Notes under the pieces: model-generated
Database searches by the model: none
Told to the model about the DNA's origin: nothing
What the model saw: the letters and a program-made list of their open reading frames with translations, nothing else
DNA from: Enterococcus columbae DSM 7374 = ATCC 51263
GTDB lineage: Bacteria; Bacillota; Bacilli; Lactobacillales; Enterococcaceae
Length of the DNA stretch: 64,000 bases
Direction: 5' to 3'
NCBI RefSeq assembly: GCF_000406925.1
Contig: NZ_KE136350.1
Span: 102,202-166,201 of the forward strand
Position numbers and translations under genes: made by a program
In this document: one piece after another, positions 9,976 through 18,416 of the stretch
Layout of the letters: every line of letters begins with the position of its first letter
Position numbering within the stretch: the first letter of the stretch is position 1

Positions 9976-10650
9976 TTATTTTGTTACTTGCTCAGTCAAT
10001 TGCCCATCCTTCATCTGAAAAACACGATCACAATAATCAACCATGCGAATATCATGTGTCACCATTATAGTTGCTTTATTTTTTTCTTTTGTTTCCTTGG
10101 CCAAAATTTCCACTACCTCAAACGCACGCTTTGAATCCAAGCTAGCGGTCGGTTCATCAGCTAAAATAATTGTTGGATTATTATATAAAGCTCGTGCAAT
10201 CGCCACCCGTTGTCGTTCTCCGCCAGATAAATTTTCCGGATATTTATTCGCTAAATGACTAAGCCCTAATTGCGTAAACAATTCATCCATCAAAGCTGGA
10301 TTGGCTTGCTGATTGATTTTATCAACTAACCGTAATTGATCCTTAATCGTTAAAAAAGGGACTAGATTAGAGGTCTGTAGAATAAAGCCAATCGATTCAA
10401 AGCGTAATTTCGCCCGTTTTTTTTCATTTTCTTCACTAAACGGTTGTTGATTTACCAAAATTTTTCCATTACTTGGTTGTAATAAACCCCCAGCCAAGGT
10501 TAGAAAAGTGCTTTTTCCTGATCCTGAAGGGCCAATAATTGCGACAAATTCACCTTGATTAATCACTAAATCAGTCGGCTTTAGTGCCTCAATCATCTGG
10601 CTACCATCTTTATATTCTTTATTTACATGAATAAACTCAATTGCACGCAT
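9976..10650 (-). CDS. ABC transporter ATP-binding protein (MacB/LolD type)
   Basis: A 224-residue nucleotide-binding subunit. Walker A is GPSGSGKST (residues 41-49 or so), the signature LSGGERQRVAIARAL, and Walker B IILADEPTASLD. The LSGGERQR signature and length match the LolD/MacB/FtsE group. These work with FtsX-type permeases and often drive mechanotransmission or efflux rather than uptake. It lies 11 bases downstream of such a permease and ends the operon before a strong terminator. The substrate is not evident; drug or peptide efflux is plausible given the adjacent TetR regulator. Confidence 0.9.
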   Translation of the reverse strand: MRAIEFIHVNKEYKDGSQMIEALKPTDLVINQGEFVAIIGPSGSGKSTFLTLAGGLLQPSNGKILVNQQPFSEENEKKRAKLRFESIGFILQTSNLVPFLTIKDQLRLVDKINQQANPALMDELFTQLGLSHLANKYPENLSGGERQRVAIARALYNNPTIILADEPTASLDSKRAFEVVEILAKETKEKNKATIMVTHDIRMVDYCDRVFQMKDGQLTEQVTK

Positions 10651-10661
10651 CTTTTTCCCTC

Positions 10662-11732
10662 CTAACTAATTGCCTTTAACGGATCAATTCTTACAATGGT
10701 CGCAACCGAAAAGAGCGCACTCACACTAGCAATCAATAGCATCCCCAAACCAACAACTAAATAAAACGGCCAATGAATCAAAAAAGGAACCGCCTTAGGT
10801 AAAACGAAAGAACTCGCATAGGTACTAACTAAACCTAAAACGATACCTAAAAAAGCTAAAATGCTTGTTTGAACCAATACAGATTTACCAATATAAAAGC
10901 TAGCAATCCCTTGTGCTTTCATCACACCAAAAATCGCTTTTTTCTGCATCGTTAAGATATAGATAAAAATCCCAATGACAATCGCAGCAATAACAATTAA
11001 AAAACCTATCATAAAGCCAAAAGTTAGATTCTGTGCTCGATAACCCGGTAATTCTTGAATGAACGTAGGAATAGCAATTTTTTCTAACTGTTTGGGATAA
11101 CTATTCACTTTTCCTCTGATGACCACTGCATTAATCGGTAGCGCTTGTTTGGCATCAGCTTGCCCAAAGCGTAACTTTTCGTAGGTGGCAAAATTCATAT
11201 ATAAAATGGGGGCGACATTAAAGGTTGCCTGTTTTGTAAAACCCACTATCTTCACAGCTTGTGGACTACCAGAAATCACCAAATGATCACCAATTGCTAA
11301 GCCATACTGTTTTTTTAGACTCTCATCAGCCACTACCTCATTATCCTTGGTAAACATCCGACCTTGTTCAATCTCAGGTTTTAAAAATGCATCTGCTTGA
11401 ATACCAAAAAAACTAACATCAACCTTCGTGGCCTTTGGCTGATCCTTAGCATAAACCACGCCATTAAATTGGCCTAATAAGGCTTTTTCCTCTGCTTTCA
11501 CTGCATCAGCCTGTTTCATTGATAAAACTGACCGATTTAAGGTCAAATTGGCTTCATCCGCCAATAAAATATAACGAGCTTGCCACTTATCGACACCTGA
11601 ACGATTGGCCTGCGCTAACCCATAGGCTAAACCGGTTAAGAAAAAAACTAAATAAGCAATTAAAAAGACCACACCAATCACCAAAGCGTAACGCAGCTTA
11701 GCATGTTTCATTTCACTGATTGCTAAAAACAT
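10662..11732 (-). CDS. ABC transporter permease, FtsX/MacB-like
   Basis: A 356-residue permease with the four-helix MacB layout. One membrane helix near the N-terminus (about residues 15-38) is followed by a large extracytoplasmic domain (to about residue 235), and three helices fill the C-terminal third, ending IVRIDPLKAIS, which is characteristic of FtsX-type proteins. The ATG at 11732 follows GAGGTGAT. It is the first gene of a two-gene operon with the ATPase at 9976. The upstream region carries two TTATC-N4-GATAA palindromes that look like repressor sites. Confidence 0.88.
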   Translation of the reverse strand: MFLAISEMKHAKLRYALVIGVVFLIAYLVFFLTGLAYGLAQANRSGVDKWQARYILLADEANLTLNRSVLSMKQADAVKAEEKALLGQFNGVVYAKDQPKATKVDVSFFGIQADAFLKPEIEQGRMFTKDNEVVADESLKKQYGLAIGDHLVISGSPQAVKIVGFTKQATFNVAPILYMNFATYEKLRFGQADAKQALPINAVVIRGKVNSYPKQLEKIAIPTFIQELPGYRAQNLTFGFMIGFLIVIAAIVIGIFIYILTMQKKAIFGVMKAQGIASFYIGKSVLVQTSILAFLGIVLGLVSTYASSFVLPKAVPFLIHWPFYLVVGLGMLLIASVSALFSVATIVRIDPLKAIS

Positions 11733-11763
11733 CTGATCACCTCATATTTTTACACTTTATATT

Positions 11764-11793
11764 TTATCATTCGATAAATTTATCATTTGATAA
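11764..11793. promoter_or_regulatory. Tandem palindromic operators ahead of the ABC operon
   Basis: TTATCATTCGATAA (11764-11777) and TTATCATTTGATAA (11780-11793) are two 14-bp palindromes of the form TTATC-N4-GATAA, 16 bases apart centre to centre, which puts them on nearly the same helix face. They lie 32-61 bases upstream of the permease start. The TetR regulator at 9252 is the obvious candidate to bind them. Confidence 0.65.
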
Positions 11794-11959
11794 AAATAGC
11801 GTATGGTAAATCAACTAAAAATGCAACTAATAGGCTGATTTTACAGCATTTCATTGAATGATTAGGCAAAAAGCATATTAAAACACCTCTCAGCCTAAAA
11901 ATACTAAATGAAGTATCAAAGCACCCTTTGGCATCATTGAAAATCGCACTAGTGTATAT

Positions 11960-12158
11960 TCTCAGACTGGACTATAACTTATCCGCTCATGTCTAGGCAA
12001 GCTACTTCACATCCTTGATATAATCTGTGTTCAGTAGCTAGACATTTTGAAAATTCGCCTCTTCGCTGAAAAAATCCTCTTTACATTTTCTTGATTTTTT
12101 CGCGAAGAGTAACACTCGAATTTTCTCATGTCTGGGCAAGCTACTTCACATCCTTGAT
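11960..12158. repeat. Dispersed hairpin repeat: one half copy and one full copy
   Basis: A 34-base string (ctcatgtct...ccttgat) occurs at 11986-12019 and 12125-12158 with one mismatch. The second copy closes a long imperfect hairpin starting at 12025. Its arms gtagct, agacat, gaaaattcg, cctcttcgc and gaaaaaatc each have partners in reverse order on the right. The first copy is only the right arm, preceded by acttatccgctcat as at 95-110. The block fills the gap between the ABC operon and the lipoprotein gene. An open frame across 12091-12309 is a by-product of the repeat. Confidence 0.75.
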
Positions 12159-12164
12159 AAACAA

Positions 12165-12196
12165 AACCATCTGTCACTCGTTTGGTACAGATGGTT
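12165..12196 (-). terminator. Terminator after the small lipoprotein gene
   Basis: Perfect 10-bp stem AACCATCTGT/ACAGATGGTT with a 12-base loop; the minus strand continues TTGTTTAT. It is 17 bases past the lipoprotein stop. Confidence 0.8.
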
Positions 12197-12212
12197 GGTT
12201 TGTCTCATTTAA

Positions 12213-12470
12213 TTATTTAATTGGCTCTACAGACAATACAGCATTATTCGAATTCACTAGCACCGTCGTACCATCTGTAAATTTAATTTGTAATTGTTCT
12301 CCTTCATAATCCTTCCAGCTAGCTACCTTTCCCTTTTTCACTGTACCATCTGGTAATTGAACCATCGCATATTTAAACGTGTAAGTTGTATCCAAGAATT
12401 GCTTATTGCCACAAGCAGTAAAAAACAGTAGACCACCGACTAGGGTTGTAATGATTGCTAATTTTTTCAT
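12213..12470 (-). CDS. Small secreted lipoprotein of unknown function
   Basis: An 85-residue protein with a lipoprotein signal: KK at the N-terminus, a hydrophobic core and the lipobox FTAC, putting the lipidated cysteine at residue 20. The mature part of about 65 residues is rich in beta-type sequence (LPDGTVKKGKVASW, IKFTDGTTVLVNS), suggesting a small barrel-like domain. Similar short lipoproteins occur in enterococci without an assigned role. The ATG at 12470 follows AGGGGGCG, and a terminator follows the stop, so it is a single-gene unit. Confidence 0.8.
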   Translation of the reverse strand: MKKLAIITTLVGGLLFFTACGNKQFLDTTYTFKYAMVQLPDGTVKKGKVASWKDYEGEQLQIKFTDGTTVLVNSNNAVLSVEPIK

Positions 12471-12557
12471 CCTAAACGCCCCCTTTTTTTCTCCATTTTA
12501 ACAAAAATACACTGAACTAGCTATCTATAGCCAGCTTAAAAATAAGTCTAAAAAAAA

Positions 12558-12586
12558 ACTAGTATAGATTGAACATCCATACTAGT
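12558..12586 (-). terminator. Terminator of the priA-to-prkC block
   Basis: ACTAGTATAGATT pairs with the CATCCATACTAGT arm in a 29-base hairpin followed on the minus strand by a run of nine T. It lies 9 bases after the prkC stop. Confidence 0.88.
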
Positions 12587-12594
12587 TTTTAACC

Positions 12595-14808
12595 TTAAGG
12601 TACTTGAATGGTCGTTGCTTTAGAAACGACAGTAGAAACCTCTTTTTCATTATCGCGCTGAGCATAGATTGTTGCGGTTCCACCTTGTTGCACGGAAACG
12701 TCTACGCTCACCCGCTTATTATTATTTGAGGCATCTAAAATAAAGGATTGGACTTGTTTTTTGCTATCGCCAGTCGTGGCATCTTTTACCCAAATCGTAA
12801 CGGTTTGACTCGCTGAATCTTGGGCATTGCCTTTATAGGTCGCCAAAACATCAACTGTAAAGGTACTCGTGTTGCTGCCCTTTGATAAAGTAACCGTAAC
12901 CGAACTGTTTTTCTTCACCTTTTGTCCTGCTTGTGGATCCATACTGATGACTTGTCCAGCTGGTGTTTGATCACTATATTCTTCTTCAAAATTAACCTTA
13001 AAGCCTTTTTCATCGGCTTGACTTTGGACTTGATCACGTGTCAGACCAACTAAATTAGGCAATTCCACTTGATCAGATCCTGAGCTAACCACTAAGGTAA
13101 TGGTCGTTTTACCTGGGATAATCTGTGCATCACTCGATGGATTTTGCGATAAAACCGTTCCTTCTGGTTGCTCACTCGTCTGATAGGTTTGTTTAATCTG
13201 ACTACTTGTAATCCCGCGAGCATTTAAATCTGCAATCGCATCATTCACCTGCATGCCCATGTAATTGCCCATTTTCACCGGCTTTGGTCCTTTGCTGACT
13301 ACAAAGCTTAACTTATCTTTAGTTGGGGCAACCTCGCTACCAGCAGTAGGTGTTTGCGAAATAATTTTTCCTTTTTCAACAGTATCATCATATTTTTCGG
13401 TCTTTTTAATTTGTGCATGCTTAAAGCCCAGCTTCAACAATGCCGTTAAGGTCTCTTTATAATCCGTACCAGTATAGTCTTTGATTTTAATTTTTTGACT
13501 ACCGCTGCTTAGATATAAAACGATGGTCCGGCCTTTTTGCACAACCGCTTTGGCCTCAGGATCGGTTTTAACCACTTTTCCTTCAGCAATTTTGTCACTA
13601 GTAATCGATTCAGTTTGATCAGCGACCTTAAACCCAGCATTAGTTAGTTTGCTCCGCGCAGCTGATTCCGAAAGCCCGGCTACCGATGGAACACTCACTT
13701 CATTTTGCCCACCACCATAAACGAAAAAGAGGGTCAACAACGCTGCCAATAACACCAATAACGCGCTACCGATGATCGCCAGCTTTTTCTTACTAGGCTT
13801 CTTCTTTTTCGCTGGTTTTCCCTGCGCAGCTAGTGAGTCTTCGTTTTTAGAATGAGTCAATTGCTCTACTTCAGGCTTTACTTCTTCAGCTTGCACAGGT
13901 TCTATCTGTGATAAGGTAGCTGTTGGAATGACCTTTGTTTCTTCCATGACGTGATTCGGGTGCCAAACCGGCTCAGCTAAGCGCTGTGGTTCTAAAGCAG
14001 TCGCTAAATCAGCACTCATCTCTTCAGCACTTTGATAGCGATCAAGAGGGTCTTTGGCCGTTGCCTTTAAGACAATATTTTCTAATGATTGTGGCACATC
14101 CTTATTATAAATACGAATTGATGGAATCTCTGATTGGAAATGCTTAAGCGCAATGGTCACTGCTGACTCCCCATCAAATGGGACTTTACCAGTTAACATT
14201 TCATAAAGGATAATCCCAATCGCATAAATATCAGATTGATTAGTAGCCATGCTTCCTCTAGCCTGCTCGGGTGATAAATAATGAACCGAACCCAGCATGC
14301 TATTAGTCTGGGTAATCGAAGTTTCTGAAAGGGCAACGGCAATCCCAAAATCGGTAATTTTGACCGTTCCTTGCTCATCAATTAAAATATTTTGCGGCTT
14401 TAAATCACGATGAATAATGCGATGTTGATGGGCTAAAGAAACTGCTGATAAAATCTGTTGCATAATATCAACAATCCGATCATAGGCAATCGGATACTGC
14501 GTTTGGATATAGCGTTTCAGATCCATCCCTTTGACATATTCCATCACTAAAAATTGCGTCTGCTCTTCTTGTCCAGCATCATATACCGTTACAATGTTTG
14601 GATGAACCAATTCTGTTGCGGCTAGCATTTCTCTTTGGAAGCGACGGATAGCCGACTGGTCGTTTAAAAAGTCATAGCGCAAAACCTTAATGGCTACTTC
14701 ACGATCTAAAATCAAATCTCTAGCCAAAAAGACATTAGCCATACCCCCACTACCGATATTGCCCAAAATCAGATAGCGACCATTAAATTTTTTGCCAATT
14801 TCGGTCAT
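12595..14808 (-). CDS. prkC: PASTA-domain Ser/Thr protein kinase (PrkC/Stk/IreK type)
   Basis: A 737-residue membrane kinase that senses cell-wall fragments or lipid II and phosphorylates cell-wall and division proteins. The kinase domain spans residues 10-270: Lys41, catalytic HRDLKPQN at 133-140 and DFG at 153-155. A basic linker precedes one membrane helix (about 343-365). Outside lie four PASTA repeats (from about 370, 440, 510 and 580) and an extra C-terminal beta domain. The number and the C-terminal extension resemble the enterococcal IreK type, linked to cephalosporin tolerance. The start overlaps the stp stop by four bases (ATGA), so kinase and phosphatase are translationally coupled. 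Confidence 0.95.
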   Translation of the reverse strand: MTEIGKKFNGRYLILGNIGSGGMANVFLARDLILDREVAIKVLRYDFLNDQSAIRRFQREMLAATELVHPNIVTVYDAGQEEQTQFLVMEYVKGMDLKRYIQTQYPIAYDRIVDIMQQILSAVSLAHQHRIIHRDLKPQNILIDEQGTVKITDFGIAVALSETSITQTNSMLGSVHYLSPEQARGSMATNQSDIYAIGIILYEMLTGKVPFDGESAVTIALKHFQSEIPSIRIYNKDVPQSLENIVLKATAKDPLDRYQSAEEMSADLATALEPQRLAEPVWHPNHVMEETKVIPTATLSQIEPVQAEEVKPEVEQLTHSKNEDSLAAQGKPAKKKKPSKKKLAIIGSALLVLLAALLTLFFVYGGGQNEVSVPSVAGLSESAARSKLTNAGFKVADQTESITSDKIAEGKVVKTDPEAKAVVQKGRTIVLYLSSGSQKIKIKDYTGTDYKETLTALLKLGFKHAQIKKTEKYDDTVEKGKIISQTPTAGSEVAPTKDKLSFVVSKGPKPVKMGNYMGMQVNDAIADLNARGITSSQIKQTYQTSEQPEGTVLSQNPSSDAQIIPGKTTITLVVSSGSDQVELPNLVGLTRDQVQSQADEKGFKVNFEEEYSDQTPAGQVISMDPQAGQKVKKNSSVTVTLSKGSNTSTFTVDVLATYKGNAQDSASQTVTIWVKDATTGDSKKQVQSFILDASNNNKRVSVDVSVQQGGTATIYAQRDNEKEVSTVVSKATTIQVP

Positions 14809-15545
14809 CCTTGCTCACCTCCTAATGCAATTACTATTGCAGTAATATTATCTAGTCCACCAGCTGAATTGGCCTTTTCAATTAACTGCTCTAAGGCTTG
14901 CTGCAAGTCATCAGAAAACAAAATTGTATTGGCAATCTCTGCATCTGAGACCATATTGGTTAAGCCATCTGAACATAATAAAAGATAATCCTTTGGTTGA
15001 TAATAATAACTAGCTACATCCACCTCTAAGATCCCTGGCATACCTACTGAACGAATCAAGACATTTTTTCTAGGATGATTAATGGCTTGCTCTGGGGTAA
15101 TTTCCCCACTTTTGACTAGCTCATTGACTAAGGAGTGATCTTCAGTTAGTTGCTGCAATCGACCTTGTCTTAGTAAATAAATACGACTATCTCCAACATG
15201 AGCAATGGTCATTTGCTTTTCAAATAAGGCAACGGCAACGATTGTCGTTCCCATTCCGGATAATTCAGGTTGCTCATTGCCCAAATCAAAAATAGCCTGA
15301 TTTTCACTTTGAATTTGCTGGATAAACCATTGAGCTGTCTTTTCTGGATCAGCTAAGTCACTTTGCTGCCAGGCAGCACCAATTTCCTCAACTGCTTTTT
15401 TACTGGCTACATCGCCGGCACGATGTCCTCCCATACCATCAGCTAAAATCGCTAATGGGTAATTTTCTTGATTGTAAAAAACAGCGGCATAATCTTGATT
15501 GGTATTCCTTTTTTTGCCAACATCCGTTTGAAAACGAATCTCCAT
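14805..15545 (-). CDS. stp: PP2C-type Ser/Thr phosphatase (Stp/PrpC/IreP type)
   Basis: A 246-residue metal-dependent phosphatase that reverses PrkC phosphorylation. PP2C motifs in order: DGMGGH (about residues 37-42), GMGTT, HVGDSR, CSDGLTN and GGLDNIT, which supply the metal-binding aspartates. It is soluble, with no membrane segment. It sits between rsmB (14 bases upstream) and prkC (4-base overlap), the conserved order of this cluster in Firmicutes. Confidence 0.95.
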   Translation of the reverse strand: MEIRFQTDVGKKRNTNQDYAAVFYNQENYPLAILADGMGGHRAGDVASKKAVEEIGAAWQQSDLADPEKTAQWFIQQIQSENQAIFDLGNEQPELSGMGTTIVAVALFEKQMTIAHVGDSRIYLLRQGRLQQLTEDHSLVNELVKSGEITPEQAINHPRKNVLIRSVGMPGILEVDVASYYYQPKDYLLLCSDGLTNMVSDAEIANTILFSDDLQQALEQLIEKANSAGGLDNITAIVIALGGEQG

Positions 15546-15559
15546 CTACCCTCACCTCT

Positions 15560-16921
15560 TTATTTTTTTCGTAAACAACTAATGAAAAAGCCATCCGTAT
15601 GGTACTGATGTGGATAAATTGTTAACATTCCTGAATCTAGGCTTTGTGACAGATAATTTGAGACTGATAACGGCACTAGCTCAAAATCGGTATGTTTACT
15701 TAAAAATTGTTTGATAATATTTTGATTTTCTTCCGGTACAATTGTACAGGTGCTATAGACTAATTGTCCATTTGATTTTAACACACTCGCCGCACTTTCC
15801 AAAATCTCCATTTGAATTTTAGGTAATTGTTTAAAATCTGCCGGCTTTTTCTGATACTTAATATCCGGTTTTCGCCGCATCAGACCTAAACCAGAACAAG
15901 GGGCATCAACTAAAATACGATCAAACGTCTCTGGCGCAAAGACTTCCTTCACCTTGCGTGCATCTAATTGCTTCGTTTGCACGACCTCATCAACACCCAA
16001 GCGTTGCGCATTTTGTTGAATTAATTGAATCTTGTGGGCGTGAATATCTAATGCCAGTACTTGACCGCCTTGGGTTTTGTCTAAGAAGCTTGCGATATGA
16101 GTGGTTTTTCCACCAGGGGCAGCACAAGCATCTAAAATATAATCACTTGCTTTAGGCGCTAAGAGTGGCGCAACTAGCATGGAGCTTTCATCCTGAATTG
16201 TAAGCAAACCTTCTTGGTAAAGTCTGCTGCCGGCTAAAAAGCCTTTTTCTGCTACAATGCCATCAGCAGCAACCTGACTAGGCTTAGCGGTAATCCCTTC
16301 TTGAGCGAGGCGTTCAAGCGCTTGTTCTCTGGAAATAAAGGGCCGATTAATTCTAGCACTGACTTGACTTGGTAGAAATAGCGATTGACCCAGCTTTTGA
16401 GTTTCAGCTATGCCCAATATCGCTACTAACTTTTCAACCAACCATACAGGCATACTGAGCTCGATGGATAAACGTTCAAGCGGATCTTGAATCGTTTGTA
16501 AATCACGGACACCCTGTCTTTGGACATTCCGCAAAACGCCATTGACAAATTTAGCAATACCTGGATTGCCAAAAGCCTTAGCTAATTCAACGGCTTCATT
16601 GAAGATAGCATGACTCGGAACCTTATCTAAAAATAGTAATTGATAAACGGACATTTCTAACAATAACTGCACCCAATCATCTATTTTTTTGGCTTTAGCT
16701 GTAAAGGGGGCTAAATAAAAAGCTAACAAATATTTACGCGCAATACTTCCATAAACAATTTCGGTAAATAAGGCCGCATCTTGCTTGGATAATTGACCCT
16801 TATCAATAAATTCTCTCACTAACAAATTAGAATAAGAGCCACCCTTTTCTATTCGGTATAAAGCTTTTAAACAAGCAAAACGTACGGTTTTTGTAATAGG
16901 ACCCGTTACTTTACGCTTCAT
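15560..16921 (-). CDS. rsmB: 16S rRNA (cytosine-967-C5)-methyltransferase RsmB
   Basis: A 453-residue RNA methyltransferase. An N-terminal NusB-like RNA-binding domain (about residues 8-140) is followed by the SAM-dependent domain with ACAAPGGKTTH, and the two catalytic cysteines lie in DAPCSGLG and STCTIVPEEN. The ATG at 16921 lies inside the end of fmt (11-base overlap), as is usual in the def-fmt-rsmB-stp-prkC operon. Length is typical of the family. Confidence 0.95.
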   Translation of the reverse strand: MKRKVTGPITKTVRFACLKALYRIEKGGSYSNLLVREFIDKGQLSKQDAALFTEIVYGSIARKYLLAFYLAPFTAKAKKIDDWVQLLLEMSVYQLLFLDKVPSHAIFNEAVELAKAFGNPGIAKFVNGVLRNVQRQGVRDLQTIQDPLERLSIELSMPVWLVEKLVAILGIAETQKLGQSLFLPSQVSARINRPFISREQALERLAQEGITAKPSQVAADGIVAEKGFLAGSRLYQEGLLTIQDESSMLVAPLLAPKASDYILDACAAPGGKTTHIASFLDKTQGGQVLALDIHAHKIQLIQQNAQRLGVDEVVQTKQLDARKVKEVFAPETFDRILVDAPCSGLGLMRRKPDIKYQKKPADFKQLPKIQMEILESAASVLKSNGQLVYSTCTIVPEENQNIIKQFLSKHTDFELVPLSVSNYLSQSLDSGMLTIYPHQYHTDGFFISCLRKK

Positions 16922-17864
16922 CTTGACCCAGCCTCATTTCTACTTGAACCTGCTGACCACTACCATTTAAAAAGGCCTGAATTGTTTGCTTCGATTTGCC
17001 AGCTGGCTGCAATTCTTCAATAGCTAAGACCGTTTGTTCACCACAAGCAATCCATAATTTACCTTTTTCTTTGGCAATAATCGTTCCAGGTAAGGCTTGT
17101 GTCGTTTCCTCAACAACTTGACTGCGATAAATTTTCCAACGTTGCCCTTGATAAGTCGTATAAGCGACTGGCCATGGATGCATACCGCGAATTTGGCAAT
17201 CAATCGCCTGTGCCGATTTTTGCCAATCAATTTGCTCTTGTTCGCGCGTAATATTAGGTGAGAAAGTAGCTAGAGCTTCATCTTGTGGGGTAGCTTTTAA
17301 ATCATTAGCTAAAATTTGAGGTAGTGTTGCTAATAATAGCTTACGACCCAACAAGCTTAATTTAGTAAACATTGACCCGACATCATCTTGATTCGTAATT
17401 GGCAGACTCTCTTGTGCATAAATACCACCCGCATCCATTTTTTTAATCATTTCCATAATCGTTACACCAGTTTCCTTTTCGCCATTAATAATCGCATAAT
17501 GCACCGGTGCACCCCCTCGATATTTCGGTAAAAGAGAGGCATGAACATTGATTGCTCCAAATTGAGGTGCTTGTAAAAGTTTTTCTGGTAAAAACTGGCC
17601 AAAAGCAGCCGTTACAATGACATCTGGTTGTAGGTCAATAAGCTGTTGCATTTCAGGTGAGCCACTGATTTTTTCTGGTTGCAATACAGGTAAGCCTAAG
17701 CGTAGCGCCGCTTGCTTAACCGGTGGCGCTTGAATCACTTTTTTACGCCCAACTGGACGATCAGGCTGTGTTACAACGGCTACTATTTCATAACCAGCTT
17801 CCACCAAGCCCTCTAGAATTGGTACTGAAAAATCTGGAGTACCCATAAAAACCATTTTAGTCAT
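16911..17864 (-). CDS. fmt: Methionyl-tRNA formyltransferase
   Basis: Formylates initiator Met-tRNA using 10-formyl-THF; 317 residues from the chosen start. The formyl-transfer site is present: NVHASLLPKYRGGAPV with catalytic Asn/His, and the later Asp in the MDAGG context. The C-terminal OB-like domain binds tRNA. The ATG at 17864 is preferred to one 18 bases earlier because GGAGGAAG is correctly spaced before it and the protein then starts MTKMVFMGTPDFS, as in other Fmt. It overlaps the def stop by 8 bases, so the two are translationally coupled. Confidence 0.95.
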   Translation of the reverse strand: MTKMVFMGTPDFSVPILEGLVEAGYEIVAVVTQPDRPVGRKKVIQAPPVKQAALRLGLPVLQPEKISGSPEMQQLIDLQPDVIVTAAFGQFLPEKLLQAPQFGAINVHASLLPKYRGGAPVHYAIINGEKETGVTIMEMIKKMDAGGIYAQESLPITNQDDVGSMFTKLSLLGRKLLLATLPQILANDLKATPQDEALATFSPNITREQEQIDWQKSAQAIDCQIRGMHPWPVAYTTYQGQRWKIYRSQVVEETTQALPGTIIAKEKGKLWIACGEQTVLAIEELQPAGKSKQTIQAFLNGSGQQVQVEMRLGQDEA

Positions 17865-18351
17865 TCGTTTCTTCCTCCGCATAGTAATTTTCTAACTCTT
17901 CTTCGTCAATATAGTCAATCACCTTATCTGTAAATAAAATACCATTAAGATGATCAATTTCATGCTGCATCGCTCGCGCTAAAAAATCATAAGCTTCCAC
18001 TTCGATTTCTTCGCCTTCACGATCATAATAGCTCACCGTAATTTGACTTGCTCGCTTCACTGTTCCATAGGTATGAGGAATGCTAAGACAACCTTCTACA
18101 TCAATCTCCTCGCCACTTTTTTGAATAATTTTAGGGTTAATCATTTCAAAAAGATCCCCTTCTTCTACTTCGACAATAGCCACCTGCAGATTTTTTCCTA
18201 CTTGAGGAGCAGCAATTCCTACGCCATCATTTGCCAGCATGGTTTCATACATGTCATCAAGCAAGGTGTGTAATTCATCGGTAATTGCCGTAATTTCCTG
18301 ATTTGCTTGGCGCAAAATAGGATCTGGATCAAGTACAATTGGGTATTGCAT
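17857..18351 (-). CDS. def: Peptide deformylase
   Basis: Removes the formyl group from new polypeptides; 164 residues from the ATG. All three motifs are present: GVGIAAPQVG (GxGxAAxQ), EGCLS and HEIDH, giving the metal-binding Cys and two His and the catalytic Glu. The start is uncertain: the ATG at 18351 gives the family-like MQYPIVLDPDP but has its AAAGGA site 12 bases away, whereas a GTG at 18358-18360 is too close. Gene order priA-def-fmt-rsmB is conserved in Firmicutes. Confidence 0.93.
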   Translation of the reverse strand: MQYPIVLDPDPILRQANQEITAITDELHTLLDDMYETMLANDGVGIAAPQVGKNLQVAIVEVEEGDLFEMINPKIIQKSGEEIDVEGCLSIPHTYGTVKRASQITVSYYDREGEEIEVEAYDFLARAMQHEIDHLNGILFTDKVIDYIDEEELENYYAEEETND

Positions 18352-18416
18352 TATGCTCACGCATCCTTTCTATTGTAAAGCTATTCCTTAAAAAATTTGG
18401 TGGCAACTTGCCATTT

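Noticed and set aside
12091-12309. 72-codon plus-strand frame
   Set aside because: It spans a hairpin repeat, a terminator and the 3' end of the lipoprotein gene on the other strand.
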